NCBI GenBank assembly: GCA_037349105.1 | Contig: JAYJMM010000041.1 | Location: forward strand, 6,322,501 to 6,386,500 | Length of the DNA stretch: 64,000 bases | From: Limnomonas spitsbergensis | Taxonomy: Eukaryota; Chlorophyta; Chlorophyceae; Chlamydomonadales | Direction: 5' to 3' | Shown: piece after piece, positions 30,908 through 43,300 of the stretch | Layout: the number at the start of each line of letters is the position of its first letter | Position numbering within the stretch: position 1 is the first letter of the stretch | Made by a program: the position numbers and the translations under genes | The notes under the pieces: generated by a model | What the model saw: only the letters and a program-made list of their open reading frames with translations | Database searches by the model: none | Told to the model about the DNA's origin: nothing

Positions 30908-32460
30908 CGGCGGGGACGTGAGAGTTTAGGAAACAGCGCAGCCTGGGCCGATGCCACTGGTGGCAAGGTTGTGGGGAGTCATGTGGAAGTAACCCTCCCC
31001 GTCATCAACACTGACAATGTTAGGGAGGTTCAGCAACCGATGGCAAGATTATATGGAGAGTGCTGTGTGAAATCCCGCCTCCCCGTCATCACCGGTGTCC
31101 ACTGTCCAGTAATGCCTCGTTGGTTCCTCCAAATTGTCAAGTTTTAGAAGGTTCGGCCACACTTCAGCCACACTTCAGCCACACTTCAGCCACACTTCAG
31201 CCACAATTTAGCCGCAATGAGGCGGTGACCTATCGACCTATGGCGCAGCAAGCCCTCCTGCTCGGGTCATCGGCCGTCGGCCGGTCAAGCTTGGGTCCCA
31301 AATCCCGATTGGCCCAAGCAGCATTGTAACACCTCTGAGCCCTGCTCCGAACAGCTTAGCCGCGTGGGTGCCCAACTGTCGCTACGAGCCATCCAATTGT
31401 ATGTCGGGGGCCGCTGGGCGGCCAGCAGTGTTTACTGACCGGTGGCTCCCAGCGTTGGTCTCCCGCTGACTGAAATACGTTCTGGAGCACTGCTCCTCCT
31501 AACAGCTGCAGGCTCCTGAACGCGATCCTCAGCACTCACTGTCGGCACATACCAATCACCAGCCACTCACCACCACCGCCACCACTCACCACCACCACCA
31601 CTCACCACCACTCACCACCACCGCCACTCACTGCCGGCACATACCAATCACCAGCCACTCACCACCACCACCACCACCACTCACCACCACTCACCACCAC
31701 CGCCACTCACCACCACCACCACCACCACTCACCACCACCACCACCACCACTCACCACCACCACCACTCACCACCACCACCACCACTCACCACCACCACCA
31801 CCACTCACCACCACCACTCACCACCACCGCCACTCACCACCACCACCACTCACCACCACCACTACTCACCACCACCACCACTCACTTCTATTATGTTGTT
31901 GTGGCAATGGCTTGGTCACTGGACGTGCAGATGCAGGGAGGCATCCTTCAAGAGCGATTCAGCCGCCTGACAATTTGCAAGCATCCCGCCCCTTTCTTTT
32001 CTTAGCCTCCAAGAGATCAATTTGGGTCCCAGACGGTAAAGCGCGCAGAGGGCACCTGAGCAATGCCGACGATTATCTAACACCTTGAGGAGTTACGCCG
32101 CTGCTCTGCGGCTCTGCTGCACCTTAGGCGACCAAAACAAGCCCTCCACTACGTGGGGTCCTCCCACGTTGTGTAGGAACACCAAAAACCCGCCCCAAAA
32201 ATTCAAATTGGGTCCTGGTACTCTAATTTGATTCGTGGGGTTACCAAAAATGTTCCTCCACGTAGTAAGCCAGTCCCTTCACCCTAAACCCTGAAGCCTC
32301 AACTTCAGTGATCTACTCTTCAACCTAATCTCGAAGCCCCAAACGCTGATCCCTGATTTACTCGCCCTTTACCCTAAACCCTTGGTCCTCAACCCTAGGC
32401 CCGTCACCCGAAACTTAAAATTCTCCACCCTTACCTCAAACCCCTCAAACCTAACCCCCT
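30908..32460. repeat. Spacer with tandem and dispersed repeats
   Basis: 31155-31205 holds four copies of 'cacacttcagc'. 31230-31330 is part of family B. 31556-31886 is a CCA-rich satellite of 'actcaccaccaccacc' units with two larger 'tgccggcacataccaatcac' copies. 32018-32050 (caatttgggtcccagacggtaaagcgc) recurs inverted at 43250-43282. 32275-32590 is dense in CCCTAAA-like words. No gene is seen. Confidence 0.75.
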
Positions 32461-32464
32461 TTAG

Positions 32465-33475
32465 GGTACAAATTGGCCATGGACATTACCCCGACAGACG
32501 AGTGGGGCACCATCCTCACCCTAAAACCCTAACCTTAAACCTCTTACCCCAAAAGACTTAACCCAAGACCCTGAACTCTTCACCTCAACCCCTCAGGTTA
32601 CTAGGCGGCCATGGGCAATACCTTGATAGACCAGTGGGACGCTTTCCCTACTCCAAAACAAACCCACAACCTTGAACTCCCCCCCCCCCACTTCAGGTTA
32701 CCAGACGACAATGGAAAACAACCATAGGATATACCAGCGGGACGCCTTCCCCGCCCCCCCTGCCACCGCCACCGCTGCCGGCCGTGGCGGCGTCCGACCC
32801 TCCGCTGAAAATCTCAGAGCCGGTGGCGGCGATGGTGTCAGAGATTGGCCTGGTGGGGGGGCCGACGCCGACAGGGTCTCTTTCCCGATGGGAGGCTACC
32901 TTTCGGCCCTGGGGGAGGGATCCTCCGCCGCGGGTATCCCTCCTGCCAGCCGCAGCAACGTCCCCCCTGCTCTACCAAAGGGACCGCCGGAAACGAGGCC
33001 AGCTGGTTCTGGAGCTGCTGGTGAGTCATCATCCGCTGGATTGGACATGGGGGCCGTGCGGTGTGCGTTTTTTAGGGTTTAGGGCTTGAGGATTCATGGG
33101 GAGGATTGATGGATAAACTCATTTCACTTGGTGTATCGCTCGACTTTGTGCACTGCTGTCCTTAGTGTACCGCTCTACCCAGCGTACCCTCTCACTGCGG
33201 TGCTGGTTGGTTCCGGAGCTGATGGTGCGTCATTGTCAGCTGGATTGGTCCTGGGGGCTGTGGGCATTGTGGTTGGAAAGAAAACATGGCCCCTGGTTTT
33301 AAGACGACCCGGCAAATCTTAAACTGATGACCCTTGACATTGAACCCTTAACTGAAACCCTTCACCCTAAACCCTTAACCCTACACCCTAAACAGTCTAT
33401 CCTCACTCCCTCAGGGTTGAAGGCGGCCATGGACAAGCACTCGACCAACCTGCGAGACATGTTCCCTAAACCCTA
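32465..33475 (+). pseudogene. Short echoes of the GSL 5' exon
   Basis: Exon-start copies (gcggccatggacaagcactc-like, followed by GGGACG..TTCCC) lie at about 32470, 32600 and 33418. An exon-end copy (tgtaccgctctacccagcgt ... ttccggagctgatggtgcgt) is at 33165-33236. They alternate with CCCTAAACC islets. Confidence 0.65.
32697..33020 (+). CDS. Possible 5' exon of GSL, tandem homologue of the 33577 exon
   Basis: Bounded by acceptor ccacttcag and donor gtgagt; open in the frame beginning (GT)TAC CAG ACG ACA ATG GAA. It starts and ends in phase 1, exactly like the exon at 33577-34320. Both share a start (ATGGAAAAC / ATGGACAAG ... CGGGACGTCTTCCCCGC) and an end (CTGGTTCTGGAGCTGCTG / TTGGTCCTGGAGCTGCCG). 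Its product is low-complexity (Gly, Ala, Pro, Ser). It could be a second included exon, a mutually exclusive exon, or an echo. Confidence 0.35.
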
Positions 33476-33487
33476 AACCCTTGACAT

Positions 33488-33566
33488 CAAAATGAAAACC
33501 CAAAACCCAAAACCCAAAACCCAAAACCCAAAACCCAAAACCCAAAACCCAAAACCTAAAACCCAA
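33488..33566. repeat. CCCAAAA heptamer tract, about 10 units
   Basis: 'aaaacccaaaacccaaaacc' repeats about ten times immediately before the acceptor of the 33577 exon. The heptamer CCCAAAA differs by one base from the telomere-type CCCTAAA found around it. Confidence 0.9.
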
Positions 33567-33576
33567 CACTGTACAG

Positions 33577-34320
33577 GTTTGAAGGCAGCCATGGACAAGC
33601 ACTCGACCAACCTGCGGGACGTCTTCCCCGCTACAGCTGCTGCCCCCACCGCCGCCGAGGGTGGCGTCAGGTTCTCGATTGAACGGCTTGGCGGCTCAGG
33701 TGGCATTAGGGCCTCTGCTGAAAGGCTTGGTGGTGGTGGCAGCGGTGTAGGTGGTGTGCGATTCTCAACTGAACGGCTTGGTGGTGGGGGCGGCGTCAGG
33801 GCCTCTGCTGAAAAGCTTGGGGGCGACGGGGGGGGTGTCAGGTTCTCCACTGAAAGCCTTGGAGGAGGAGGTGGTGGCTATGGCGTTAGAGGCTCTGCTG
33901 AAAAGCCTTGGGAAGCTGCCTTTGCGGGAATTCCCACCGAGACGCTCGGTGGCGGAAATGGAGGGGCTGGCGTCAGGTTCTCGTCTGATCATCTTCCTGG
34001 AGAGGGGGGTGGTGGCGTCAGAGGCTCCGCGGACCAGCTGGGGGGGCGTTTTTCGCGATTTTCGGCTCAAAGGCTAGGCGGTGACGGTGTCGTTGTCGGG
34101 GCCTCTGCTGAAAGGCTCGGTGGCGGAGATAGCGGTGGCGTCAGGTTCTCGACTGAACAGCTTGGCGGTGGTGGAGGTGGCGTTAGGTTCTCCGTAGAAT
34201 ACCCTGGCGGCGGCGGTGGCGTAAAATGCGCGGAGGACGTTCGTGTTAGCCGCAGCAGCGTCCCCGCCCTACCCAGCGTACCGCTGACAGCTGGACCGGT
34301 TGGTCCTGGAGCTGCCGCAG
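33577..34320 (+). CDS. GSL: GSL 5' exon, Gly-rich repeat region
   Basis: Acceptor cactgtacag, donor gtgagg, phase 1 on both sides (248 codons). It begins KAAMDKHSTNLRDVFPATA and continues with about ten imperfect repeats of 'GGVRFSTERLGGGGG / VRASAERLGG', then PALPSVPLTAGPVGPGAAAG. It is low-complexity and of unknown function; the classical N-terminal Vta1-like domain of plant callose synthases is not visible. The phase-1 end fits the next exon. Confidence 0.55.
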
Positions 34321-37300
34321 GTGAGGCGTTGTCGGAACGATTGGTCCTGGGGGGCTGTCGATTTGAAATGGATTTCTGGTTCCCTGATCCTCTTTGTGTA
34401 CCGCTCTAGTTCTATCTAGTTCTTAACATAACTGACTTAACCAAAAATCCACCCGCAGTCCATGATGATAACTCCTCCTCTGCTGCCACTATGCTGCTGG
34501 GAGACACTGACGCTCCGCTAAGTAACTCAACTAACACAACTAAGTCAACTGACACAACTAACTCAACTGACACAACCAACTCAACTAACAACCAAACCAC
34601 AGGCCTTCATGATGAATCATCCTCCGCTGCCAATCCGCTGCTGGGGGACACCCGAGGCGCTCCGCCAACTAACACAACTAACTCAACTAACTCAACTAAC
34701 AACCCAACCACAGGCCTTCATGATGACTCATCCTCCGTTGCCTATCCGCTGCTGGGGGGCACCGAGGCGCTCCGCTAACTAAAACAACTAACTCAACTAA
34801 CTCAACTAACAACCCAACCACAGGCCTTCATGATGACTCATCCTCCGTTGCCTATCCGCTGCTGGGGGGCACCGAGGCGCTCCGCTAACTAAAACAACTA
34901 ACTCAACTAACAACCCAACCGCAGGCCTTCATGACGACTCATCTTCCGCTGCCAATCCGCTGCTGGGGGACACCGAGGCGCCGCTACCCTCTATCGGCAG
35001 ACAGCCTTGGGAGGACCTAGTGCATGAGCTGACCTGGGCTACCGGACGTGCCTTTGGTAGGAAATATGGGAGCCATGGTAATAGCTTTGTCCCATGCTTC
35101 TGCCAAAATAGGAGGAAATCGTGCATGACCTGACCTGGGCCACCGGCCGCAGCTTGGGTAGGAAATATGGGAGCCATGGTATAAGCTTTGTCCCATGCTT
35201 CTGCCAAAATGCCAAGGACGTAGTGCATGACCTGACCTGGGCCACCGGCCGTAGCTTGGGTAGGAAATATGGGAGCCATGGTATAAGCTTTGTCCCATGC
35301 TTCTGCCAAAATGCCAAGGACGTAGTGCATGACCTGACCTGGGTCACCGGCCGCAGCTTGTGTAGGAGTTAATCCACGCCCCAGGGTGTTTTTAATTATT
35401 TACATCGGCCGCTTCACATGTATTTACTTACCCCCCCCCCCCCACACACACACACACCTCCTGCTGTAGCTGAATTGTAGCTGAAGCACCTTAAATAGCT
35501 GAATTATAGCTGAAGCACATTAAATAGCTGAGTTGTATCTGAAGCACCTTAAATAGCTGAATTGTAGCTGAAACACCTTAAATAGCTGAATTGTAGCTGA
35601 AGCACCTTAAATAGCTGAATTGTAGCTGAAGCACCTTAAATAGCTGAATTGTAGCTGAAGCACCCTGCCCCCCCCCCCCCCTTCCCACCCATCCTGAAGC
35701 ACCCTCCCCCCCACCCACACACACATTTCCTGATGTAGCTGAATTGCAGCTGGAGCATAGCAGCACACCCTCCCTCCCCATGGCACTCCCAACCACCACT
35801 TCATGTAGCTGAATTGCAGCTGAAGCACCCTCCCCCCCCCACCCTTCTTGTGCACCTTCCACAGGCATGCAAGCGTTCAACCTCAACCCTGCCACCAAGG
35901 CCCTCCCGAAGAAGCAGTTTGTACCAGCCACCTTGTTCCTGGCAGCCGATCACCTGCAGGTGGGAAGTCAGTTACATTTAGTTGGGTTAGTTTAGTAGGT
36001 TGTATCTGACAATGTTCAGTTTACCCCAGTCACTTTGTTCCTGGCAGCCGACCACTTGCAGGTGGAAAGTCGGTCATGATTAGTTAGGTTAGTTGAGCCG
36101 GTTAGTTCCAGCCACCTTATTCCTGGCACCCGACCAACTGCAGGTGGGAAGTCAGTTCGGTTTAGTTGGTTTAGTTGAGTTGCATTGGACCAGCCACGTT
36201 GTTCCTGGCAGCCGACCACCTGCAGGTGGAAAGTCACTCGGGTTAGGTCAGTTAGTTGGGTCGGTTAGTTAGTCGGGCTAGTCTATTAGGTCAAATCAGT
36301 TTGTGTTCAGTTTGTACCAGTCACCTTATTCCTGGCATCCGTCCAACTGCAGGTGAGAAAGTTCAGTTAGTTTTCGTTGGATTACTCGATTCAATTTGTG
36401 CCAGCCACTTTGATCCGGGCAGCTGACCACCTGCAGATGGCCTGTCAGTTGGTTGTCCCTTGGGTTGGGATATTGATGTCCCAACTGACATCAGTTGGGA
36501 CATTATCCACCTGCAGATGGCTTGTCAGTTGGGGTTAGTTATGCCCCTGAGAGATACCTCCCACCCAATTTAATCAGGATCTCATCTCCGAATATAAGCT
36601 ACGGACCTCGGCCGTGATGTAGCTGACTTATAGCTGAAATGTAGATGAACTGTTGCTGAAACAAACATCGTATCCCTCACTCCCTCCTGCCAGGAGCTTA
36701 TCTCCTATGAGGTGCTGCGGTCCTCAATTGTGATGAAGCTGAATTGTACCTTTATTGCAGCTAAGTCGTATTTAAACAATATCTCGCACTAAGCTGAACC
36801 TAAACTGAGACGCTGACTTGTAGCTGACTTGTAGCTGAAGTGTGTCTCTCCGGCTGTCCCCTCTGGAGCTTATCTCCAACGCGGTGCTGCATACCTTAAT
36901 CGTGATATAGCTGAATTGTAGCTAAATTGTATCTGCGTGGTAGCTGAACTGTGTCCTGCTGGCTCCTCAGTCTAGAGCTCATCTCTAACGATTTGCTGCG
37001 CACCTCCATCATGATGAGCTAACTTGTAGCTGATTTGTAGCTAAACTAGTCCCCTCCTGAAATCATGCCCAACAATGTGGCTGAATAGTGGCTGAATTGT
37101 ATTACCGTAAAACGCCTTAAGGTCCGCGCACCCCCCCCAAAAAGAATTTATTTTTCGGCCGCGCACTCCAAAAAGAATTTAAAAAACGGTCGCGCAGCGA
37201 CGAAATTTCAATTTAATTTAAAGCCGCGCAAGCACAAAATTTAATTAAACATCGCGCGTCACTGAAATAATTTAAATTTCCGTCCGCGCAGCACTTTCAG

Positions 37301-40300
37301 CCTGTACTGTCAAACTCTCTTACAACTTCGCTTGAAGCTAGCAGGATTCGCATACCGTAGCCTCCTTCCCTTTCCTCCGACGATTCCTGGCCTCAGGAAA
37401 CGTGTGGCTATTGGTGCCCGGTGGGCTCAGTGGTACTACGGAACTTGGCAGTCCACCCTGAGGTCTGCGGTTCGAATCCTGTCAATGTTCAGCACTTCCA
37501 GCCAGTAGTGCTCATCTGAGTCATCAGTAGTGTTGCTGTGCATGGCTATTTGAGCAGACTTGACAAGGATGGCTGAACGGATGTCGAATGAAACAGTCGC
37601 GCGCTAGCGCGCCTTTTTTTTGTAAAAATTGCTGTTTTTAATTCATACCGCGCACCCCCAAAATAGTTCTTTGGGCACCTGACTGACGCTCCGCGCACCG
37701 GAAATTTTGGAATTAATATTAGCGCGCAGCTATGTCCGCGCACCCCTATAATTATTTAATTGCGAGCGGAGTAAAAGGCGTTTTACGGTAATCTGTTGTC
37801 CCCTCAGGAGCTCATCTCCAATGAGGTGCTTCGTACAACATTTGTGATGTAGCTGATTGATAGATGAGTTGTAGCTGAATTGTGACCCTCCCCCTCCTAC
37901 CGTCCCTTCAGGAGCTAATTTCCAACGAGGTGCTGCGTACACCAGTTGTGGTCGTCGACTCCGCACCCATAGAGGGCACTCCGGGGGGTGCGCAAGGCGG
38001 CGCGGACTGGCAGCGATTCTGCCGAGCTGTGAGGCAGCTACACAGCCAGTTGTTCCACAGGTGTCTAGCGAAGTCTCAAGTTGGGGCAGGGTGGGGTGGG
38101 GGCGGGGCGGGGTAGAAGGGGAGGGGGGGGCGCAAGGCGGCGCGGACTGGCAGCGATTATGCCGAGCTGTGTGGCAGCTACACAGCCAGTTGTTCCACAG
38201 GTGTCTAGCGATGTCTCGAGTTGGGGCAGGGTGGGGTGGGGGCGGGGCGGGGTAGAAGGGGAGGGGGGGGCGCAAGGCGGCGCGGACTGGCAGCGATTCT
38301 GCCGAGCTGTGTGGCAGCTACACAGCCAGTTGTTCCACAGGTGTCTAGCAATGTCTCGAGTCCGGGCAGGGTGGGGTGGGGGCGGGGCGGGGTAGAAGGG
38401 GAGGGGGGGGGCGCAAGGCGGCGCGGACTGGCAGCGATTCTGCCGAGCTGTGTGGCAGCTACACAGCCAGTTGTTCCACAGGTGTCTAGCAATGTCTCGA
38501 GTCCGGGCATGGGAGGGTGGGCAGGGCTGGGTGAGGCGGACTGGCAGCGCTTTTACGGAGCTGTGTGGCAGCTACACAGTCAGCTGTTTTGCAGGTAACT
38601 GGGAGGAGCGGGTTGAGGTGGGCGGGGTGGGGTGGGGTGGGGTGGAATGGGGGCGAGGTGGGGTGGAACGGGGCGGTGCAAGGCAGGGCAGGGTAGAGTG
38701 GGGCGGGGCGGGGCAGGGCAGGGCATCTGAGGGAGAGCAAGGGCAGCTCCAGAGCCAGCTGTTCCGCAGGTGACTAGCGATGTCTCGAGTTGGAGCTGGG
38801 TGGGGTGGGGCAGGGGCGGGGCAGGCGGGGTGAGGCGGGCGGGGTGGGGTGGGGCCGGGGCGTGTGGCAGCTCCAGAGCCAGCTGGTGACTAGCGGTATC
38901 TCTTTCAGCTTAAAGTCAGCCTCAGCTATGATTCAGCCACACGTTTCTTTTAGCGCCTTCAGCTATATGTCAGCTACATCATGGGCTTTGGCTGGGATTG
39001 CGAGGTTTAGCATGCCCTGCTGCTCAGGGCCACCAGCCGCGGGGTGATCAAGATTTGGTCCCGATTGGCATGGGTGTGGCAGCCTTTTTTCTTTAATAAC
39101 CTCAATTGAACGTTCAAATGCATATCCCTTCATCTCTACATGTTGCTGGACCATGTGGAGCTGACACTTGAATTTGAACTGTCCATTGCATTTCGAAATT
39201 CGAACTTTGTATTCCTCCTTCTACCCTACCTGTTCAATTACAACCCTCCCTGCGCATGGCATACCTCCCTTTTCCCTCCCTGTATAGCTACAAGCTTTGG
39301 CTGGGCCATGTGGACCTGAAATTTTAATTTTAAATCCCATTTGTTTAAATCCCATTTGAACGTTGATGTACGGATCTCCCTCCCCCCCCTGCCTAGCTAC
39401 AAGCTGTGGTTGGGCACTTAAAGGTAACAAAACAATTTGAAAATTGATTTGAGCACACGCATATCGTCCACCCCTCCATGTGACCCTGTCTAGCTACAAC
39501 CTATGCCTGGGCAATGTGGATCTGAAATTTGAATTCGAAATTCCATGTTAACGTTGATGTACGGATCCCCCTCCCCTCCCGCCCAGCTACAAAATGTGGC
39601 TGGGCCACATGGATCAGGTTTGAATTTGAAAACTCGTTATAATTCAAATGCGTGCCCCTCCCAATCCCCTACCCTCCCACCTAGCTACAAGCTGTGGCTA
39701 GGCCACGTGGACTTAAAGTTTCCGCGCACCAGGCAGGCCGAGGCAGTACTGGAAGGCAGACGCTGGGACGCCGCACACGCCATCCACGGCCTGCTGACTG
39801 AGCTGGCAATGTACTTCCTGGTAAGTGTGATAGGGGTGAGTAAGGGTGAGACTGTGGTGGAAGTGTGGATGTGTAGAAGTGTGGAGATATAGGAGTGTAG
39901 AACACACAAGCCATCAATAGCTTTATCTAAGTCACTCTACTTAGTAACCCTCCGGCCTTGCCTGGATCTTCAGTTGTGGACCGAGGCTTCCAGCCTGCGC
40001 CACTGCCCCGAGGCGCTGTGGTTCATGTACCACTGCATGGCCATGAGTGCGGCGACCGACGCACTGTGGGACACGGCGGCCAACGTCGCCGCCTCCTGGG
40101 ACTCACGCGACCGCCGGCTGGTCATGAGGAACGTCATGCAGGTATGGGGTTTAGTGGGTAGGTTTCACGTTTCACGGCGGCGCAGCAAGCATGCGATTGA
40201 CAGCTGGTCATGAGGAATGTCATGCAGGTACGAGGTTTAGGGTGTAGGGTGTAGGGTTCAGGGTTTTAAGATTTAGGGCGTTGCAGCCTCCTGGAACTCG

Positions 40301-43300
40301 CGCGGCCGCCGGCTGGTCATGAGGAACGTCATGCAGGTACGGGTGTTTAGGGGTAGGTTTTAGGGGCAAGGGTTTAGGGTTGAGGTTTAAGGGTTAAGAC
40401 TGTCGCAGCAAGCACGCAATCGGCAGCTGGTCATGAGGAATGTCATGCAGGTACGGGTTTTAGGGTGTAGGGTGTAGGGTTAAGGGTTTTAGGATTTATG
40501 GCGTTGCAGCCACCTGAGACGCATGCGACCGCCGGCTGGTCATGAGGAACGTCATGCAGGTACAAGGATTAGGGTGAAGGGTGTAGGGCTTGAGTTTGAA
40601 ATTTAGGGCATAGGGTTTAGGGTGCAGAGGAACGTCATGCAGGCATGGATTACTACCTCAAGGCCAACATCTAGACCCTGCAGAACCAGTGCCAGCACCA
40701 CCCCTGAACCCTGCTACCTGGAACCCTGAACCCTGCCCCCTCAACCCCACCCCCTTCACCCGCATTAACCCCGTCCCTGGCCCCCCCCCACGAACCTGAC
40801 CCCCCCTCGGACCTGCCCCCTAAACCTTTCCCCTTTCCAGGCCGACATCTCAGCCCTGCAGCAAGAGTTCCAGCACCACCTCCAGTCCTCCTCCATCGAG
40901 CAGTGCATGGCAGCCAGGGCGTTCGCCAGGGGCAAGGTTCCGGAGCCCTCCGACGCCCTCAGCGTTGCCGGTACCAGCTTGGCGCGTGCACGGGACGGGG
41001 ACGTGTCTCTGTTGGAGGAGTTGGTGGCCATGGGAGACGGCGGCTCGTTTATGGATCGGGTGATCTCGCCCATTTTTGTGGTGATCTCGTATGAGGTAGG
41101 GCAGGGGCATGGCAAGCATGGGGGAGGGAGGACGGCGGGAGAGGGAGGCTCAGAAAGGGTGTGGGGCGGAGCAGGGTGCGCACGGTCCAGGGCAGTGACT
41201 GAGGGAGGGGGGATTATGGTCGATTCAGTTCCTGGTATCTTACGAACGATTAAACAAAAAAATGACGGGAAATGACGGGAAATGATACCTTCCCTGGGCT
41301 GTCCCGTCTTACCCTTACTTATTCTGGGTTTTTCGTGCACCGGGGCCATTTGATGCAGCGGGGCCATATGGTGCAGCGGGGCCATTTGGTGCAGCGGGGC
41401 GAAAATTTTGCATTCGGACACAATGCAAACATTTCGTAAAACGATGGGAAAATCAATTATCAATATTGTTTTGCTGTTCCCGTGCATTTGGGCCAATGGG
41501 TGCTGCAGGGCGAGTAGATTGTTCAGCCACAAACACATTTAAAAATATGGAACGATCAGTTATCAAAAGGACTGTCAAAATGTCGAATATAAACTCAACT
41601 ATGCATTGCACAAGTCCTTGAATTTGCCCCATTGCTTTGCCCCATTGCTTTGCCCCATTGCTTTGCCCCTTTGCTTTTCCGTGCAGCTGGGTCATTTAGT
41701 GCAGCAGGGCGAGGAGATTGCGTTCCGCCTGGGTTACGATGACATCAATGAGAGCCTGACGCACCGGGACATCGTCAGGCGCACGCTGCTGGCCCTGGGG
41801 GCGACAAAGCAGGTGAGGGGTAAATTAATCAGAAATGAATACCAGTAGGGGTATCAAGCAGGATGTAATAACTGGTAGGGGATATCGTCAGGCGCACGCT
41901 GCTGGCTCTGGGGGCGACAAAGCGGGTGAGGCGTAAATTAATCAGAAATGAATACCAGTTGGGGAATAGAGCAGGATGTAATAACTGGTAGGGGATATCG
42001 TCAGGCGCACGCTGCTGGCTCTGGGGGCGACAAAGCAGGTGAGGGGTAAAATAATCAGAAGTAACTACCGTTAGGAGAATACAGCAGGATTTAAATACGG
42101 GTGTATGTGGGACATAGTCAGGTGCACGCTGCTGGCCCTGGGAGCAACAAAGCAGGTGGGATGGGACAAGGGGGTAAATAAATAAATAAATAACAGGAGG
42201 GAAATACGGTATGCGGATATTAGGGATGGAAATAAGAAAGTAAACAGAAATAAGGAGAGGTACCGTAGAACCGGATAGGGTTTGCGCACCCCGGATTTGA
42301 ATTTTCTAGCAAATCGTCCGCACAGCGAAATAAGCAATGTGTCCGCGAAGCGCATTTACCGCGCAGCAGCCATTTTTAGCAAGTTATTTAAATTCCTGAG
42401 CGCACAGCCCTTCAGATCTTATTGATACAGGTCCGCGCAGCTGCAAAAACAACTTTGCACAGGGCAAATAGCCACTCCGTGCTGTCAACGCAATCAAAAA
42501 AATCGTTAGGTGACTTTATGAACACAGCATGGTCATGAACTCGCAACCTTACCCTTGTCGTTCGGACGCAGTGACAAGCACTGGCAGAAATCTTATCTTT
42601 CGGACAAGGAACTAGTCCGCTCACCCCCCCCCCCAAATAGTGTGTTTGGCCTTTGACTCCCAAGCTCACGCAATGGGATTTTCGAATTAATTTTACCGTG
42701 CATGCTGTTCGCGCACCCCGAAATAAGTAATTAAACGCGGTGTGAAACCGGTTCTACGGTAGTGAAAGAAACAGGGAAATGAAACAGGGAAATACATACC
42801 GGTATTAAACACACAGGGAAATAGAAGGAACGTAAATATACCGTAAGGGATATAAATATGGAAATAACCAGGGACTTCAGTCCCGCGGCAAAATCAAGAG
42901 GGAAGCTAGCAGGGATATAGATAGGGACCTAAATAGGGGAAGGGGCAGGAGAAAGAGAAAATAAAGAGAAAATATCATCAAGCAAATGAGTAAATAAATA
43001 AGAAAATGAACAAGAGATGCCGCACATAGGGAATTTCAACTAATGGTCGAAAACAAGCAGGGGGGGAGATAGGGGGGGGGGAAGGGTCTGGTGCCAAAGC
43101 CTCCAGTCAGATGTGCAAAGTAGGCAACATGAAGGGTCGAGCGCTGTGGAGGCACAGCAACTCTGTAGGCGGGTGTACAAAATAGGAAAGCGGTACAGGG
43201 TTTGGCGTTTGGTCAACAGTGTAGGTGAGCAATGGAACAGGGGCGCTCCGCGCCTTACCGTCTAGGACCCCAATTGAACCCTTTGGGCAGGTTTCGGGCC

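Noticed and set aside
32100..32270. Possible small inverted-repeat element (ctacgtgg ... ccacgtag)
   Set aside because: Only about 8 bp of inverted match and no target duplication seen; could be chance.
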